Below, in pieces: positions 7,441 to 15,361 of a stretch of 64,000 nt of DNA. Position numbers and translations under genes: made by a program. This stretch comes from a bacterium 1XD8-76 (GTDB taxonomy: Bacteria; Bacillota; Clostridia; Lachnospirales; Lachnospiraceae), in the NCBI GenBank assembly GCA_003611955.1, contig RAZE01000001.1, positions 558,001 to 622,000 of the forward strand, in the 5' to 3' direction. Each line of letters starts with the position of its first letter. Position 1 is the stretch's first letter. The notes beneath the pieces were generated by a model. The model saw nothing but the letters and a program-made list of their open reading frames with translations, made no database searches and was not told where the DNA came from.

Positions 7441-9912
7441 ATGAAGAGAGAGACAGAGCGGAAACTGGATGAACTGATGGCCGGATATTTTCCCCATATA
7501 GGGGATAAGTTTAACGACTTGAAGCCGCAGCAGCAAAACTATATAGCGGAAATCCTGAACGGAAAGGATGTGATGGTCGTTATGCCGACTGCCGGCGGGA
7601 AGTCGATCTGTTTTCAGCTGCCTGCGCTGTACTGGGAGGATTCCATCACGATCGTTGTCTCGCCGCTGCGCGCCCTGATACGGGAACAGGTGGAGGAACT
7701 GAACAGGAGGGAAAAAGTGGCTGTCGTTATCGGCAGCCATTCTACGATAGACCTGATCTACGGTGGGGAGAGCGCGGAGGAGAAGAGATATAATGATATC
7801 ATAAATAAAGTATACAGACTGGTGTATGTCACGCCGGAGATGCTGGTGAACAATCAGTTTCTCCGGGTGGTGCGAAGAATACGCGAGGATGTGAAAATGG
7901 TGGCGGTCGATGAGGCGCACTGCGTTTCCACGTGGGGGTACAGCTTTCGGCCGGCCTATCTGGATATCAGGAGATTTGTCAGGACATTTCCGAAAAGGCC
8001 TGTCGTCTCCGCCTATACGGCTACGGCGACCAGATTTATCATGAGGGATACGGTCAGGGCGCTGGGAATGAGGCCGGAAAAACTGGAGGAGAGTCTGAAG
8101 TATGACAGACCGGATCTGATATTTCATGTAAAGCATATCTACACTTCGGAACAAAACAGCGCCAGGAATATCAAAGAGCACGAAGTGCTGAAGATAGTCC
8201 GTCAGAATGTGAAAAAGGGAAATCAGGGAATCATTTTCTGTGCGACGCCGGGGGAGGTAAACAGCATATACGGCTATCTTATATCGAAAAAGGACGAGCT
8301 CGGCTGCGGTATTTCCAAATACTACGGCGAGAAGATGAGCAATGAGGAGAGAAAGGCGAATCTGGAGGAGTTTATGTCGGGGGGATCCTCCCTTGTCATG
8401 GTGGCGACCAACGCGTTCGGAATGGGTATCAATATGCCGGGGCTTCGGTTTATTATTCACTACAATATACCTCTGTGCATTGAGAACTATTGTCAGGAGG
8501 CGGGAAGAGCGGCCAGGGGAAAGGGTGTGACCGCGGATTGCTACCTTCTGCATTCCAGGGCGGATGAAAAGATATGCCGCCTGCTGATCAGTAAAAATCC
8601 TTACCCGGACAGGAGAAAACTGGCGTACGATCGCCTGGAAAAGATGGTGGAGTATACGAAAAAAGACGGGGATGCGGAATTGTCAAACGAACTGCTCCAT
8701 CGGCGGATCAACGATTATTTCCAGAGGGCGGAGAAGGAAAACACGGAAGAGAGCGAGGATGCAGCGCAGAGATTCCCTCTCTATGTGAATCGCACGTATA
8801 TCGCGAATGAAATACGCAAGGGTGTCTACAAGGCGGGATTTGACGGAGAAAAGGAACTGCACTTCCGGAGCACAGAGAGCAGTGTGCGGTACAAACTGTA
8901 CGGGGAAAATTTGGAGGACGACGCGGAACTTACCTACTTTGACATGATGGTTGCGGACGCCGTCTATTCGCTGTGGATCAACAACAGGCCCATCTATGCG
9001 AAGAGTATCTGGATCATTCTGACCGGTGACGATCGGATCACTTTGAAGAGAGAAAAGAAGGAGATCATAGAGGAAAGCCTGAGAAAGCTTCAGAGGATAA
9101 GCGTCAAGATAGAGCAGCATAGGGCGGGAAATTTCGGGATGAAGCTGGAGGACGAGGAAGAGATCTTCGAGGGGGCGTTTTTGCCGTTTGAGGAGAGGGA
9201 GACGGAGACGGAACCCTATGTTCTGCAGTGTGTTCCGCCCCTGTATCTGTATGCCGAGATCCAGGGACAGTTTCATATATTTCGATGGGAACAGCTGAGG
9301 CTGCTGCAGATAGAGTGCGGGGAGTGTCTGAGGCCCGCTGTCAATGCGAAAGGAGAGCCCAAAAAGATACAGGCGACTGTGGAGAATACCATATTGAAAC
9401 ACTACCTGCTGCGCCGGATCGATCTGCTCTCTGCGCCCGGCACGGAAAATAAGGCTGCCCATAAGACGGAAGCGAAGAGAAAAAGGGGCGTCGTCCACGC
9501 CAAGAAGAGATCCGGCGTGTTGTCGGATAAAATAAATTATGTGCAGGCGGACGGAACGGATCTTCTGGAAAAAATGGGGGTGATCCGTGCGACGGACTAT
9601 AAGTACACATTGGCGCGCCGGCGGGAGGACATGGTCGGGACGTCTGTTCCCAGGAAGGATGAAGAGGGAAACTGGCAGTGCAGGGTGCTGAAAAAGGGGA
9701 GAATAGAAAAGATACTCGACTACTATGTGTATATGGAAATGCTGGTCGGATACGAGAGCAGGATCCACGAGGAGGAGATTCGTCCCGGCAGAGAGATGAT
9801 GTTCACCCAGATCCGATTGGATAGATATACAAAGAAAGATAAGCAGAAGTATGTTATCGATAGAAAAAATAGAGGAGAGAGTTTACAAATTAATATCGAT
9901 AAAATGAAATAA
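7441..9912 (+). CDS. RecQ-type DNA helicase with a replication-initiator-like C-terminal region
   Basis: 823 residues. The helicase core (1-400) has the Q-like motif, Walker A MPTAGGKS with K54, DEAH box 157-160 in VDEAHCVSTWGYSFRP, motif III SAYTATAT and motif VI QEAGRAARGKG. The usual RecQ zinc and HRDC domains are not apparent. Instead residues about 455-823 resemble clostridial plasmid/ICE replication initiators: LTYFDMMVADAVYSLW, a TLKREKKEIIEESLRKL helix, PPLYLYAEIQGQ, NTILKHYLLRRIDLL and a distal KINYVQ...IEKILDYYVYME segment. That similarity is from pattern memory. It likely unwinds DNA; initiator function is inference. Confidence 0.85.
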   Translation: MKRETERKLDELMAGYFPHIGDKFNDLKPQQQNYIAEILNGKDVMVVMPTAGGKSICFQLPALYWEDSITIVVSPLRALIREQVEELNRREKVAVVIGSHSTIDLIYGGESAEEKRYNDIINKVYRLVYVTPEMLVNNQFLRVVRRIREDVKMVAVDEAHCVSTWGYSFRPAYLDIRRFVRTFPKRPVVSAYTATATRFIMRDTVRALGMRPEKLEESLKYDRPDLIFHVKHIYTSEQNSARNIKEHEVLKIVRQNVKKGNQGIIFCATPGEVNSIYGYLISKKDELGCGISKYYGEKMSNEERKANLEEFMSGGSSLVMVATNAFGMGINMPGLRFIIHYNIPLCIENYCQEAGRAARGKGVTADCYLLHSRADEKICRLLISKNPYPDRRKLAYDRLEKMVEYTKKDGDAELSNELLHRRINDYFQRAEKENTEESEDAAQRFPLYVNRTYIANEIRKGVYKAGFDGEKELHFRSTESSVRYKLYGENLEDDAELTYFDMMVADAVYSLWINNRPIYAKSIWIILTGDDRITLKREKKEIIEESLRKLQRISVKIEQHRAGNFGMKLEDEEEIFEGAFLPFEERETETEPYVLQCVPPLYLYAEIQGQFHIFRWEQLRLLQIECGECLRPAVNAKGEPKKIQATVENTILKHYLLRRIDLLSAPGTENKAAHKTEAKRKRGVVHAKKRSGVLSDKINYVQADGTDLLEKMGVIRATDYKYTLARRREDMVGTSVPRKDEEGNWQCRVLKKGRIEKILDYYVYMEMLVGYESRIHEEEIRPGREMMFTQIRLDRYTKKDKQKYVIDRKNRGESLQINIDKMK

Positions 9913-10137
9913 ATAAAGCAAAAATTAAAGTATAATAATAATTAATTTATTACAATTTGCGGAGTATATAATTATTATAAAAGTAAAAATGAAAATTTCC
10001 ATTTCATTTTCAGCAAATGACGGAGTTTATGTTGGAGAGAAGATGACGGCCACACGATGTGCGTGTGGCCGTTGATGTTATCAAGGGCAAGGGCGGCTTG
10101 TGCCGCCCCGGTGGAAGTGAAAAAAGGAGGAAAACAG
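9913..10137 (+). promoter_or_regulatory. AT-rich intergenic region with leader hairpins ahead of the ClpP/VirD4 operon
   Basis: Bases 9913-10020 are strongly AT-rich, unlike the flanks, and include TTACAA (9950-9955) 17 bases before TATTAT, a possible promoter, and an AAAATGAAA/TTTCATTTT inverted repeat. Two GC-rich hairpins follow: 10047-10071 (CGGCCACAC stem) and 10091-10108 (GGGCGGC stem, TTGT loop). The first could end transcription of the helicase gene although it lacks a T run. An AT-rich tract beside an initiator-like gene could also be a relic origin; that is speculation. Confidence 0.45.
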
Positions 10138-10860
10138 ATGGAAAAGACAAACAGAGAATATATGGCGGAACCGGCCAGAGTGGAGAGGACGCTGCAGAGG
10201 TTCACGAAGATGACCTTGCATGAGCTGAAAGCTGTGCAGCAAAAGAAACGGAATTATGCGGAATGGTGCATGGACGGCGTGATTGCCATTGAAAACCTGG
10301 ACAGGGAGAAAGCGGAGACGATGAGTTATATGGACATCATATGTTTTCTGCACAATATCTGGGGGGACGACAGATATGCCGGAATAAGAAACGGCGACGG
10401 CACGGCATATCCGAGCGATCTATGTCAGGATTTCACATACAAGATGCTGGCGAGATTGCTGCTCGATGTACAGATGAAAAGCGTCCCGATACGACTTTTT
10501 ATGGAACTGCCCCTGAAGGCTTTCTATGGTTATCTGGAGAGAATCTCCGGGGACGCGCTCCTGTCCGGAGAATATCGGATGGTCTGCGATGAGTATGTGA
10601 AGCTGAAAGACTTATCGACTGTGGAACTGGCGGGCGTGTATGAGGCGACGATAAAGGACGTCCTGAGGCTGTGCAATAATGTGTTCTGCATGGCGTGGAT
10701 ACCTACGCAGATGGAGCTGGAGAACTACAGTCAGAGTATAATGAGCGCCTACCGCCTTGTGGAACGTCTGCTCGTGAAAAGCTTCAGGCTGGCGTTTCCG
10801 GAGCAGTTTTACATGGACAGGATACGGACGAGATACGCACAGGATCATAAAACCGCTTAA
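10138..10860 (+). CDS. Conserved-looking protein of unknown function upstream of clpP
   Basis: 240 residues, soluble, mostly helical by composition, no motif recognised. The N-terminal 60 residues are basic (TLQRFTKMTLHELKAVQQKK); the middle has MSYMDIICFLHNIWGDDRY and aromatic-rich stretches. ATG 10138 follows AAAAAAGGAGG with ideal spacing, so it is preferred over the upstream in-frame start. The ClpP-like gene follows 44 bases later and the VirD4-like gene is next, pointing to one operon. It might be a substrate, adaptor or regulator of that pair, but nothing in the sequence settles this. Confidence 0.7.
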   Translation: MEKTNREYMAEPARVERTLQRFTKMTLHELKAVQQKKRNYAEWCMDGVIAIENLDREKAETMSYMDIICFLHNIWGDDRYAGIRNGDGTAYPSDLCQDFTYKMLARLLLDVQMKSVPIRLFMELPLKAFYGYLERISGDALLSGEYRMVCDEYVKLKDLSTVELAGVYEATIKDVLRLCNNVFCMAWIPTQMELENYSQSIMSAYRLVERLLVKSFRLAFPEQFYMDRIRTRYAQDHKTA

Positions 10861-10904
10861 CAGACCGTTTCAAACGGGAAATTGGAAGAAAGGAAGGAAA
10901 AAAT

Positions 10905-11495
10905 ATGTCAAACATTGTTATGGAATCAGCGAGGGGATTAGAGTCCGTCCGGATCGAGGACGAGTTTCTGCGAAATAGAAAAATCTTTCTCACGGAGAGC
11001 GTAAACGAAAACACATGCGACGAACTTATAAAACAGCTTATGTATCTGGAAAAGGAGGATGCCGCAAAGGAGATCACGTTCTATATCAATTCACCGGGAG
11101 GAAACGTGCAGGAAGGTCTGGCGGTATACGACACGATCATGCTGCTCCACGCGCCGGTGCGGACCGTCTGCATCGGCACCTGCGCGTCCATGGGGGCCAT
11201 CCTCTTTCTGGCGGGCGGCAGACGGGAGATGATGAAACACGGAAAGATCATGATACACGACCCGGCTTTCGGCGGCCATCACAATGTGGGAGGAAAAAAG
11301 CCCCATGAAATTCAGGCGGAGCTGGATGACTTAAACCGCTGCAGAGAATCCCTTGCACGGATTATCGCCGAACGCACGGGAAAAAGCATGGAAGAAATCT
11401 ACGAAGTGACAGCGAAGGATACCTATTACAGCGCGGACGAAGCGGTAGAGTTTGGTCTGGCTACCGATATCCTGACAAAGAAGACGAGGAGGTAA
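10905..11495 (+). CDS. ClpP-type serine peptidase (accessory paralogue)
   Basis: 196 residues. Carries the full ClpP triad: S95 in GTCASMGA, H118 in IMIHDPAFGG and D172 in TAKDTYYSADEA, plus the oxyanion YINSPGGNV segment. It therefore should form a peptidase barrel needing an ATPase to feed it. Unlike housekeeping clpP it has no clpX next to it; the next gene, six bases downstream, encodes a VirD4-like hexameric-type ATPase. IHDP in place of the usual IHQP and the divergent N-terminus mark it as a paralogue. RBS AAGGAAGG. Confidence 0.88.
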   Translation: MSNIVMESARGLESVRIEDEFLRNRKIFLTESVNENTCDELIKQLMYLEKEDAAKEITFYINSPGGNVQEGLAVYDTIMLLHAPVRTVCIGTCASMGAILFLAGGRREMMKHGKIMIHDPAFGGHHNVGGKKPHEIQAELDDLNRCRESLARIIAERTGKSMEEIYEVTAKDTYYSADEAVEFGLATDILTKKTRR

Positions 11496-11501
11496 AGAAT
11501 A

Positions 11502-12803
11502 ATGACAAACAATAAAAATAACACACGTTACGGAATGCGCATGCTGGCACAGGGTGTGGAGGTCTCCAACGATACGAGACTCACGGGACTCAACAACAAC
11601 GACCTCATTGTGGGGAGCAGTGGATGCGGAAAGACAGGGGGCTATGTGGTGCCCGGTATTCAGCACGTTGACGGCAGTCTTGTAGTCTCGGACACGAAAG
11701 GGCAGCTTGAACGCAGGTTTGGAAAAGGGCTGCGGGAGAAGGGGTATGAGGTCTACACGCTGGACCTTGTGAATCCGATGCGCTCCTGCTGCTACAATCC
11801 GATGGCCTACATCAGAAAATACAGGGATGGCAGTTTCAGGGAACAGGATATCCTGTCGTTAGCCAGACTGTTGTGTCCGGTGGAGGATCACAGCGAGCCG
11901 ATCTGGGAGCTGTCGGCGGCAAACTATATCGCTTTTCTCATCAGCTACTGTCTGGAGACGGAATCCCTCCCCGGCCGGAATCTGCTCAGGGTGTATGAGC
12001 TCCACAGACAGTTTTCACAGGCGGACGGAGATCTGCAGTTTCTGGAGTGGATAAACGCCCATCCCGATACTTTCGCCGCCAGGAAGTACTCCGAGCTTAT
12101 GGCGAACAGGCCTGCAGACAAAATGTGGGCGAGCATCGAGGGGTTCGTCAACACGAAACTGGAGCCGTACAGTTTCCGGGAGGCAAAGTATCTCTTCTGC
12201 AGAGGGAGAAACTTTGACATCAAAAGCCTGGGCAGAAGAAAGACCGTACTGTTTCTGAACGTGAGCGATACGGACAGGACGTTCGACCGCATTTCCGATG
12301 TCTTCTATGCGCAGGCGCTGCAGGTGCTCTGCGCGGAGGCGGATTCGAATCCCGATGGCAGGCTGCGGGTTCCGGTAAGACTGATACTGGACGATTTCGC
12401 GGCCAGCGCGAGAATTCCGAACTTTGACAAAATCATTTCCGTGATTCGTTCCAGAGATATCAGCGTCAGTCTGATCATTCAGTCGCTCAGCCAGCTGGAA
12501 TCGATATACAGCGTACCGGTAAGCCGCACGATCCTCAATAATTGTGACCACATCCTCTTTATGGGAAACAGAGATTTTGAGACGGCGCGGTATATCGGGA
12601 ACTGTGCGGGAAAAACGCCGGAGACGATTCTCAGCATGCCGAGGGACAAAGCCTATCTGGTCAGCACCGGCGAAAAGGCTCGTCTGGTGACGAAGATAAA
12701 GCCCTACAGCACAGAGGAGTATACCCGGAGAGACAAAAATATGCCTGACAGGAATATATTTCAGAAAACGGGGCATATTGACAAGTCAGGGGAGATAAAT
12801 TAA
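11502..12803 (+). CDS. VirD4/TraG-like ATPase without membrane anchor
   Basis: 433 residues. Walker A is GSSGCGKT (38-45) and Walker B LILDDFA (about 294-300), followed by the family segment SVIRSRDISVSLIIQSLSQLESIY and NNCDHILFMGN typical of type IV coupling proteins. VVSDTKGQLERRFGKGLREKGY is the TraG/VirD4 strand after Walker A. Coupling proteins normally have N-terminal membrane helices and 600 or more residues; here the ATPase domain starts at once. No relaxase or other secretion gene is nearby. Six bases after clpP, so coexpression is near certain. It may feed DNA or protein to a partner. Confidence 0.85.
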   Translation: MTNNKNNTRYGMRMLAQGVEVSNDTRLTGLNNNDLIVGSSGCGKTGGYVVPGIQHVDGSLVVSDTKGQLERRFGKGLREKGYEVYTLDLVNPMRSCCYNPMAYIRKYRDGSFREQDILSLARLLCPVEDHSEPIWELSAANYIAFLISYCLETESLPGRNLLRVYELHRQFSQADGDLQFLEWINAHPDTFAARKYSELMANRPADKMWASIEGFVNTKLEPYSFREAKYLFCRGRNFDIKSLGRRKTVLFLNVSDTDRTFDRISDVFYAQALQVLCAEADSNPDGRLRVPVRLILDDFAASARIPNFDKIISVIRSRDISVSLIIQSLSQLESIYSVPVSRTILNNCDHILFMGNRDFETARYIGNCAGKTPETILSMPRDKAYLVSTGEKARLVTKIKPYSTEEYTRRDKNMPDRNIFQKTGHIDKSGEIN

Positions 12804-12829
12804 ATTATTAAAACAAGGAGAAGCAGTAT

Positions 12830-13366
12830 ATGAGTAAATATGTAGGGACACAGACGGGGAAAAATCTGGAGGCGGCCTTTGCGGGCGAGTCGGAGGCGAG
12901 AAACAAATACACCTATTTTGCGTCCGTTGCCAGAAAAGAAGGGTATGAGCAGATCGCCGCGCTGTTTCTGGACACGGCAAACAATGAGAAAGAACACGCG
13001 AAATTGTGGTTTAAGGAGATGGAGGGCATCGGGGATACGGCCTACAATCTCGCCTCGGCGGCGGACGGAGAAAACTATGAGTGGACAGATATGTACGCGG
13101 GGTTTGCGAAGACGGCGGAGGAAGAGGGTTTCACAGAGCTGGCGGCAAAATTCCGCATGGTGGCTGAGGTTGAGAAACATCATGAGGAGCGTTACAGAGC
13201 GCTGTTAAAGAACGTGGAGACAGCAAGAGTATTTGAGAAGAGTGAAGTGAAGGTCTGGGAATGCAGAAACTGCGGGCATATCGTGGTGGGCAAAAAGGCG
13301 CCGGGGATCTGTCCGGTGTGTGATCACCCTCAGGCTTATTTCGAGGTGAAGGCGGAAAATTACTGA
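12830..13366 (+). CDS. Rubrerythrin
   Basis: 178 residues, a full-length rubrerythrin that reduces hydrogen peroxide in anaerobes. The N-terminal ferritin-like four-helix domain has the di-iron ligands in [30 protein letters not shown] and VEKHHEERY. The C-terminal rubredoxin-like domain (about 143-172) has [10 protein letters not shown] and [11 protein letters not shown] 12830 follows AAGGAGAAG. The DUF4422 gene starts one base after the stop, which hints at readthrough or coupling although the functions look unrelated. Confidence 0.95.
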   Translation: MSKYVGTQTGKNLEAAFAGESEARNKYTYFASVARKEGYEQIAALFLDTANNEKEHAKLWFKEMEGIGDTAYNLASAADGENYEWTDMYAGFAKTAEEEGFTELAAKFRMVAEVEKHHEERYRALLKNVETARVFEKSEVKVWECRNCGHIVVGKKAPGICPVCDHPQAYFEVKAENY

Positions 13367-13367
13367 G

Positions 13368-14450
13368 ATGTCTACAAAAATTTTTGTTATGACCCACAAG
13401 CTGTTTGAACAGCCAAAAAATGCAATGTATATTCCCATGCAGGTAGGGCACGCGCTGAGCGGGACGCTGCATGGGGATTACCTGCGCGATGACGACGGGA
13501 AGGATAATATTTCGGCACAGAATCCGTATTTCAGCGAACTGACCGGTATGTACTGGGTGTGGAAACACTGGAGGGAGACGGAGAATGTGGGAATCTGTCA
13601 TTACAGACGTTTTCCGGTGATGCGTGAGCGGCAGGGGGGCCCGGAGCGGCTCATGACGGAGGCGGACTGTGAGCGGATCCTGAGGGAGTATGATCTGATC
13701 ACAACGGAAAAACTTACACTTCACAGCAATTATTACGACGGCTTTGCGGTGGACCATAATCTCTATGATCTGCAGGTGACGGAACAGGTCGTCCGGGAAA
13801 AATATCCGGCATATTATGACTGCTTTGAGGCGTTGGTACATAACAATAAAGTGTATTTCGGAAATATCTGTGTGATGCCGAAAGGGCTCTACGACGCATA
13901 CTGCAGCTGGCTGTTTGATATTTTGTTTGAGGTTCAGGGAAGAATCGACGTGAGCGGGTATGACGGGTATCGAAAGCGCGTCTTTGGGTTTTTGTCCGAG
14001 TTTTTGCAGATGGTATGGATACAGGTAAACCATCTGCGCCCTTACGAATGTCGGATCGCGATCATCGGGGAAAAGTTTGAGACGGGGGAGGTGAAGCGCG
14101 CCCTGTCGGATCTTTTCGCGAAAAAGGATGTGTGCGGCGCAAAGGAGTATTTTCTGGAATGTTATGAGAAGAGGCCTGATATTTTGATGGAAGCTTCGGA
14201 TATCACCGGCGAGCTGCGCATCTGTATGCAGATCATCTCCACCTGCGAGTTTGAGAAACGGTTTCTGGGGAGCTGTATCCTGGACAAAGAGAGGGATATG
14301 AAAAAGCTCGTCTCACTGTTTAAAGCTTTGAATATGGCAGTGCTGCGAAAAAGCAGAGGAGAGGAGACAGAGGAAGACAGGAAGCTCTTAGCGGGAGATC
14401 TGATCTCGGAGCCGGCGGTGCAGGTGGCAATGCAGGTGATGAAAATATAA
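13368..14450 (+). CDS. DUF4422 domain protein (putative glycosyltransferase)
   Basis: 360 residues. The first 230 match the DUF4422 pattern: KIFVMTHKLF at the start, IPMQVGHAL, ISAQNPYFSELTGMYWVWKH, VGICHYRRF, TTEKLTL and FGNICVMPKGLYDAYCSWLFDIL. DUF4422 proteins occur in capsule and exopolysaccharide loci and are regarded as glycosyltransferases. Residues 230-360 are an added helical region without a recognised domain. The start lies directly after the rubrerythrin stop and uses a site inside that gene (GAGGTGAAGG, about 20 bases upstream). Confidence 0.8.
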   Translation: MSTKIFVMTHKLFEQPKNAMYIPMQVGHALSGTLHGDYLRDDDGKDNISAQNPYFSELTGMYWVWKHWRETENVGICHYRRFPVMRERQGGPERLMTEADCERILREYDLITTEKLTLHSNYYDGFAVDHNLYDLQVTEQVVREKYPAYYDCFEALVHNNKVYFGNICVMPKGLYDAYCSWLFDILFEVQGRIDVSGYDGYRKRVFGFLSEFLQMVWIQVNHLRPYECRIAIIGEKFETGEVKRALSDLFAKKDVCGAKEYFLECYEKRPDILMEASDITGELRICMQIISTCEFEKRFLGSCILDKERDMKKLVSLFKALNMAVLRKSRGEETEEDRKLLAGDLISEPAVQVAMQVMKI

Positions 14451-14459
14451 ATCTTTCGG

Positions 14460-14488
14460 TTGTCTTTTAAAAAGGAATTTTGTATACT
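14460..14488 (+). promoter_or_regulatory. Sigma-A type promoter of the GntR gene
   Basis: TTGTCT (14460-14465), 17-base spacer, TATACT (14483-14488). The -10 lies in TGTATACTA, a sequence that recurs in the promoter of the UlaG-like gene, so the GntR protein may bind both. Confidence 0.6.
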
Positions 14489-14523
14489 ATTTTTAAAATA
14501 GAACAGAAAAACAGGGGATTTCT

Positions 14524-15180
14524 ATGAAACATAAGTTTGAGAACGCAGTTTCCGAGCAGATTTATCAGTATCTGATCAATATGATTCTGTCTCTGGAGAT
14601 GAGACCAGGGGATAAGATACCGGAGGCCTCGATAGCGCAGAAGTTTAATATCAGCAGGACCCCCATCAGGGAGGCGCTGCGGGATCTGGCAAAGGACGGC
14701 ATTATCAATACATATCCGAACCGTTTTTCGGAGGTGGCGGTTTACGATGAGGACAGAGTAAAAGAGGTGGGATTGGTCAAGATCTGCCTGGACAGAATGT
14801 CTGTGAAGCTGGCGGCCTATTACGGAAGCCGGGCGGAGTACGAGAAACTCTGCGAGTGCGCCGAAAAGTGCTATGAGGCGGCGAGGAGGAAGGACGTTCT
14901 AAACCGTATCAAGGCGGACTCGGATTACCACTGGGAGCTGTGTAAAATAGGGAAGAACCGGTCTTTAATGCAGATGGAAAAAAGTCTGTTGATCCAGATC
15001 GAATATCTGCAGGCGGCGAATTATCTGCAGGCCGAAGATTCGGAAGTGCAGTACAGAGCGCATATGAAAATTGTGGAGGCGCTGAAGAGCGGTGATGTGG
15101 AGCTTGGACTGAAGGAAATTACGGAGCCGGCACTTGAATTTTATAATTTGAAAAAGCTTCCTGTAATGTTTTACCAGTAA
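14524..15180 (+). CDS. GntR family transcriptional regulator (FCD subfamily)
   Basis: 218 residues. N-terminal winged helix with GDKIPEASIAQKFNISRTPI and REALRDLAKDG (about 30-65); C-terminal all-helical FCD-type effector domain (80-210) with the acidic/His positions expected for a metal- or acid-binding pocket (DSDYHWELCKIG). Such regulators usually repress sugar-acid or amino-acid uptake genes and let go on ligand binding. The following genes, a UlaG-like lactonase and a sugar-type binding lipoprotein, are the natural targets. Confidence 0.9.
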   Translation: MKHKFENAVSEQIYQYLINMILSLEMRPGDKIPEASIAQKFNISRTPIREALRDLAKDGIINTYPNRFSEVAVYDEDRVKEVGLVKICLDRMSVKLAAYYGSRAEYEKLCECAEKCYEAARRKDVLNRIKADSDYHWELCKIGKNRSLMQMEKSLLIQIEYLQAANYLQAEDSEVQYRAHMKIVEALKSGDVELGLKEITEPALEFYNLKKLPVMFYQ

Positions 15181-15196
15181 AAAGAAAGAAGAAGGA

Positions 15197-15237
15197 GAGG
15201 TATAATTGTCAAATGTAGACAATTATACCTCTTTTTT
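15197..15237 (+). terminator. Rho-independent terminator after the GntR gene
   Basis: A perfect 14-bp stem (GAGGTATAATTGTC with GACAATTATACCTC), loop AAATGTA, then six T. It ends the GntR transcript and isolates the next promoter. Confidence 0.92.
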
Positions 15238-15267
15238 GAATGCTGAAATTTGGCCATAACGACTAAA

Positions 15268-15332
15268 TGTATACTAAAATTAATAATTGTATTGTAAATT
15301 GAATAAATGTGTACTATAATTTGACATAGTAC
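15268..15332 (+). promoter_or_regulatory. Promoter and candidate operator of the UlaG-like gene
   Basis: TTGTAA (15292-15297), 17-base spacer, TATAAT (15315-15320). A 7-bp perfect inverted repeat GTACTAT/ATAGTAC (15311-15317 and 15326-15332) overlaps the -10. The stretch AATGTGTACTATAAT repeats, with two changes, 40 bases upstream (from 15266). These are suitable operator elements for the GntR protein encoded just upstream. Confidence 0.65.
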
Positions 15333-15361
15333 AGCAAGAATAAAAGACAGGAGGGATAAAT

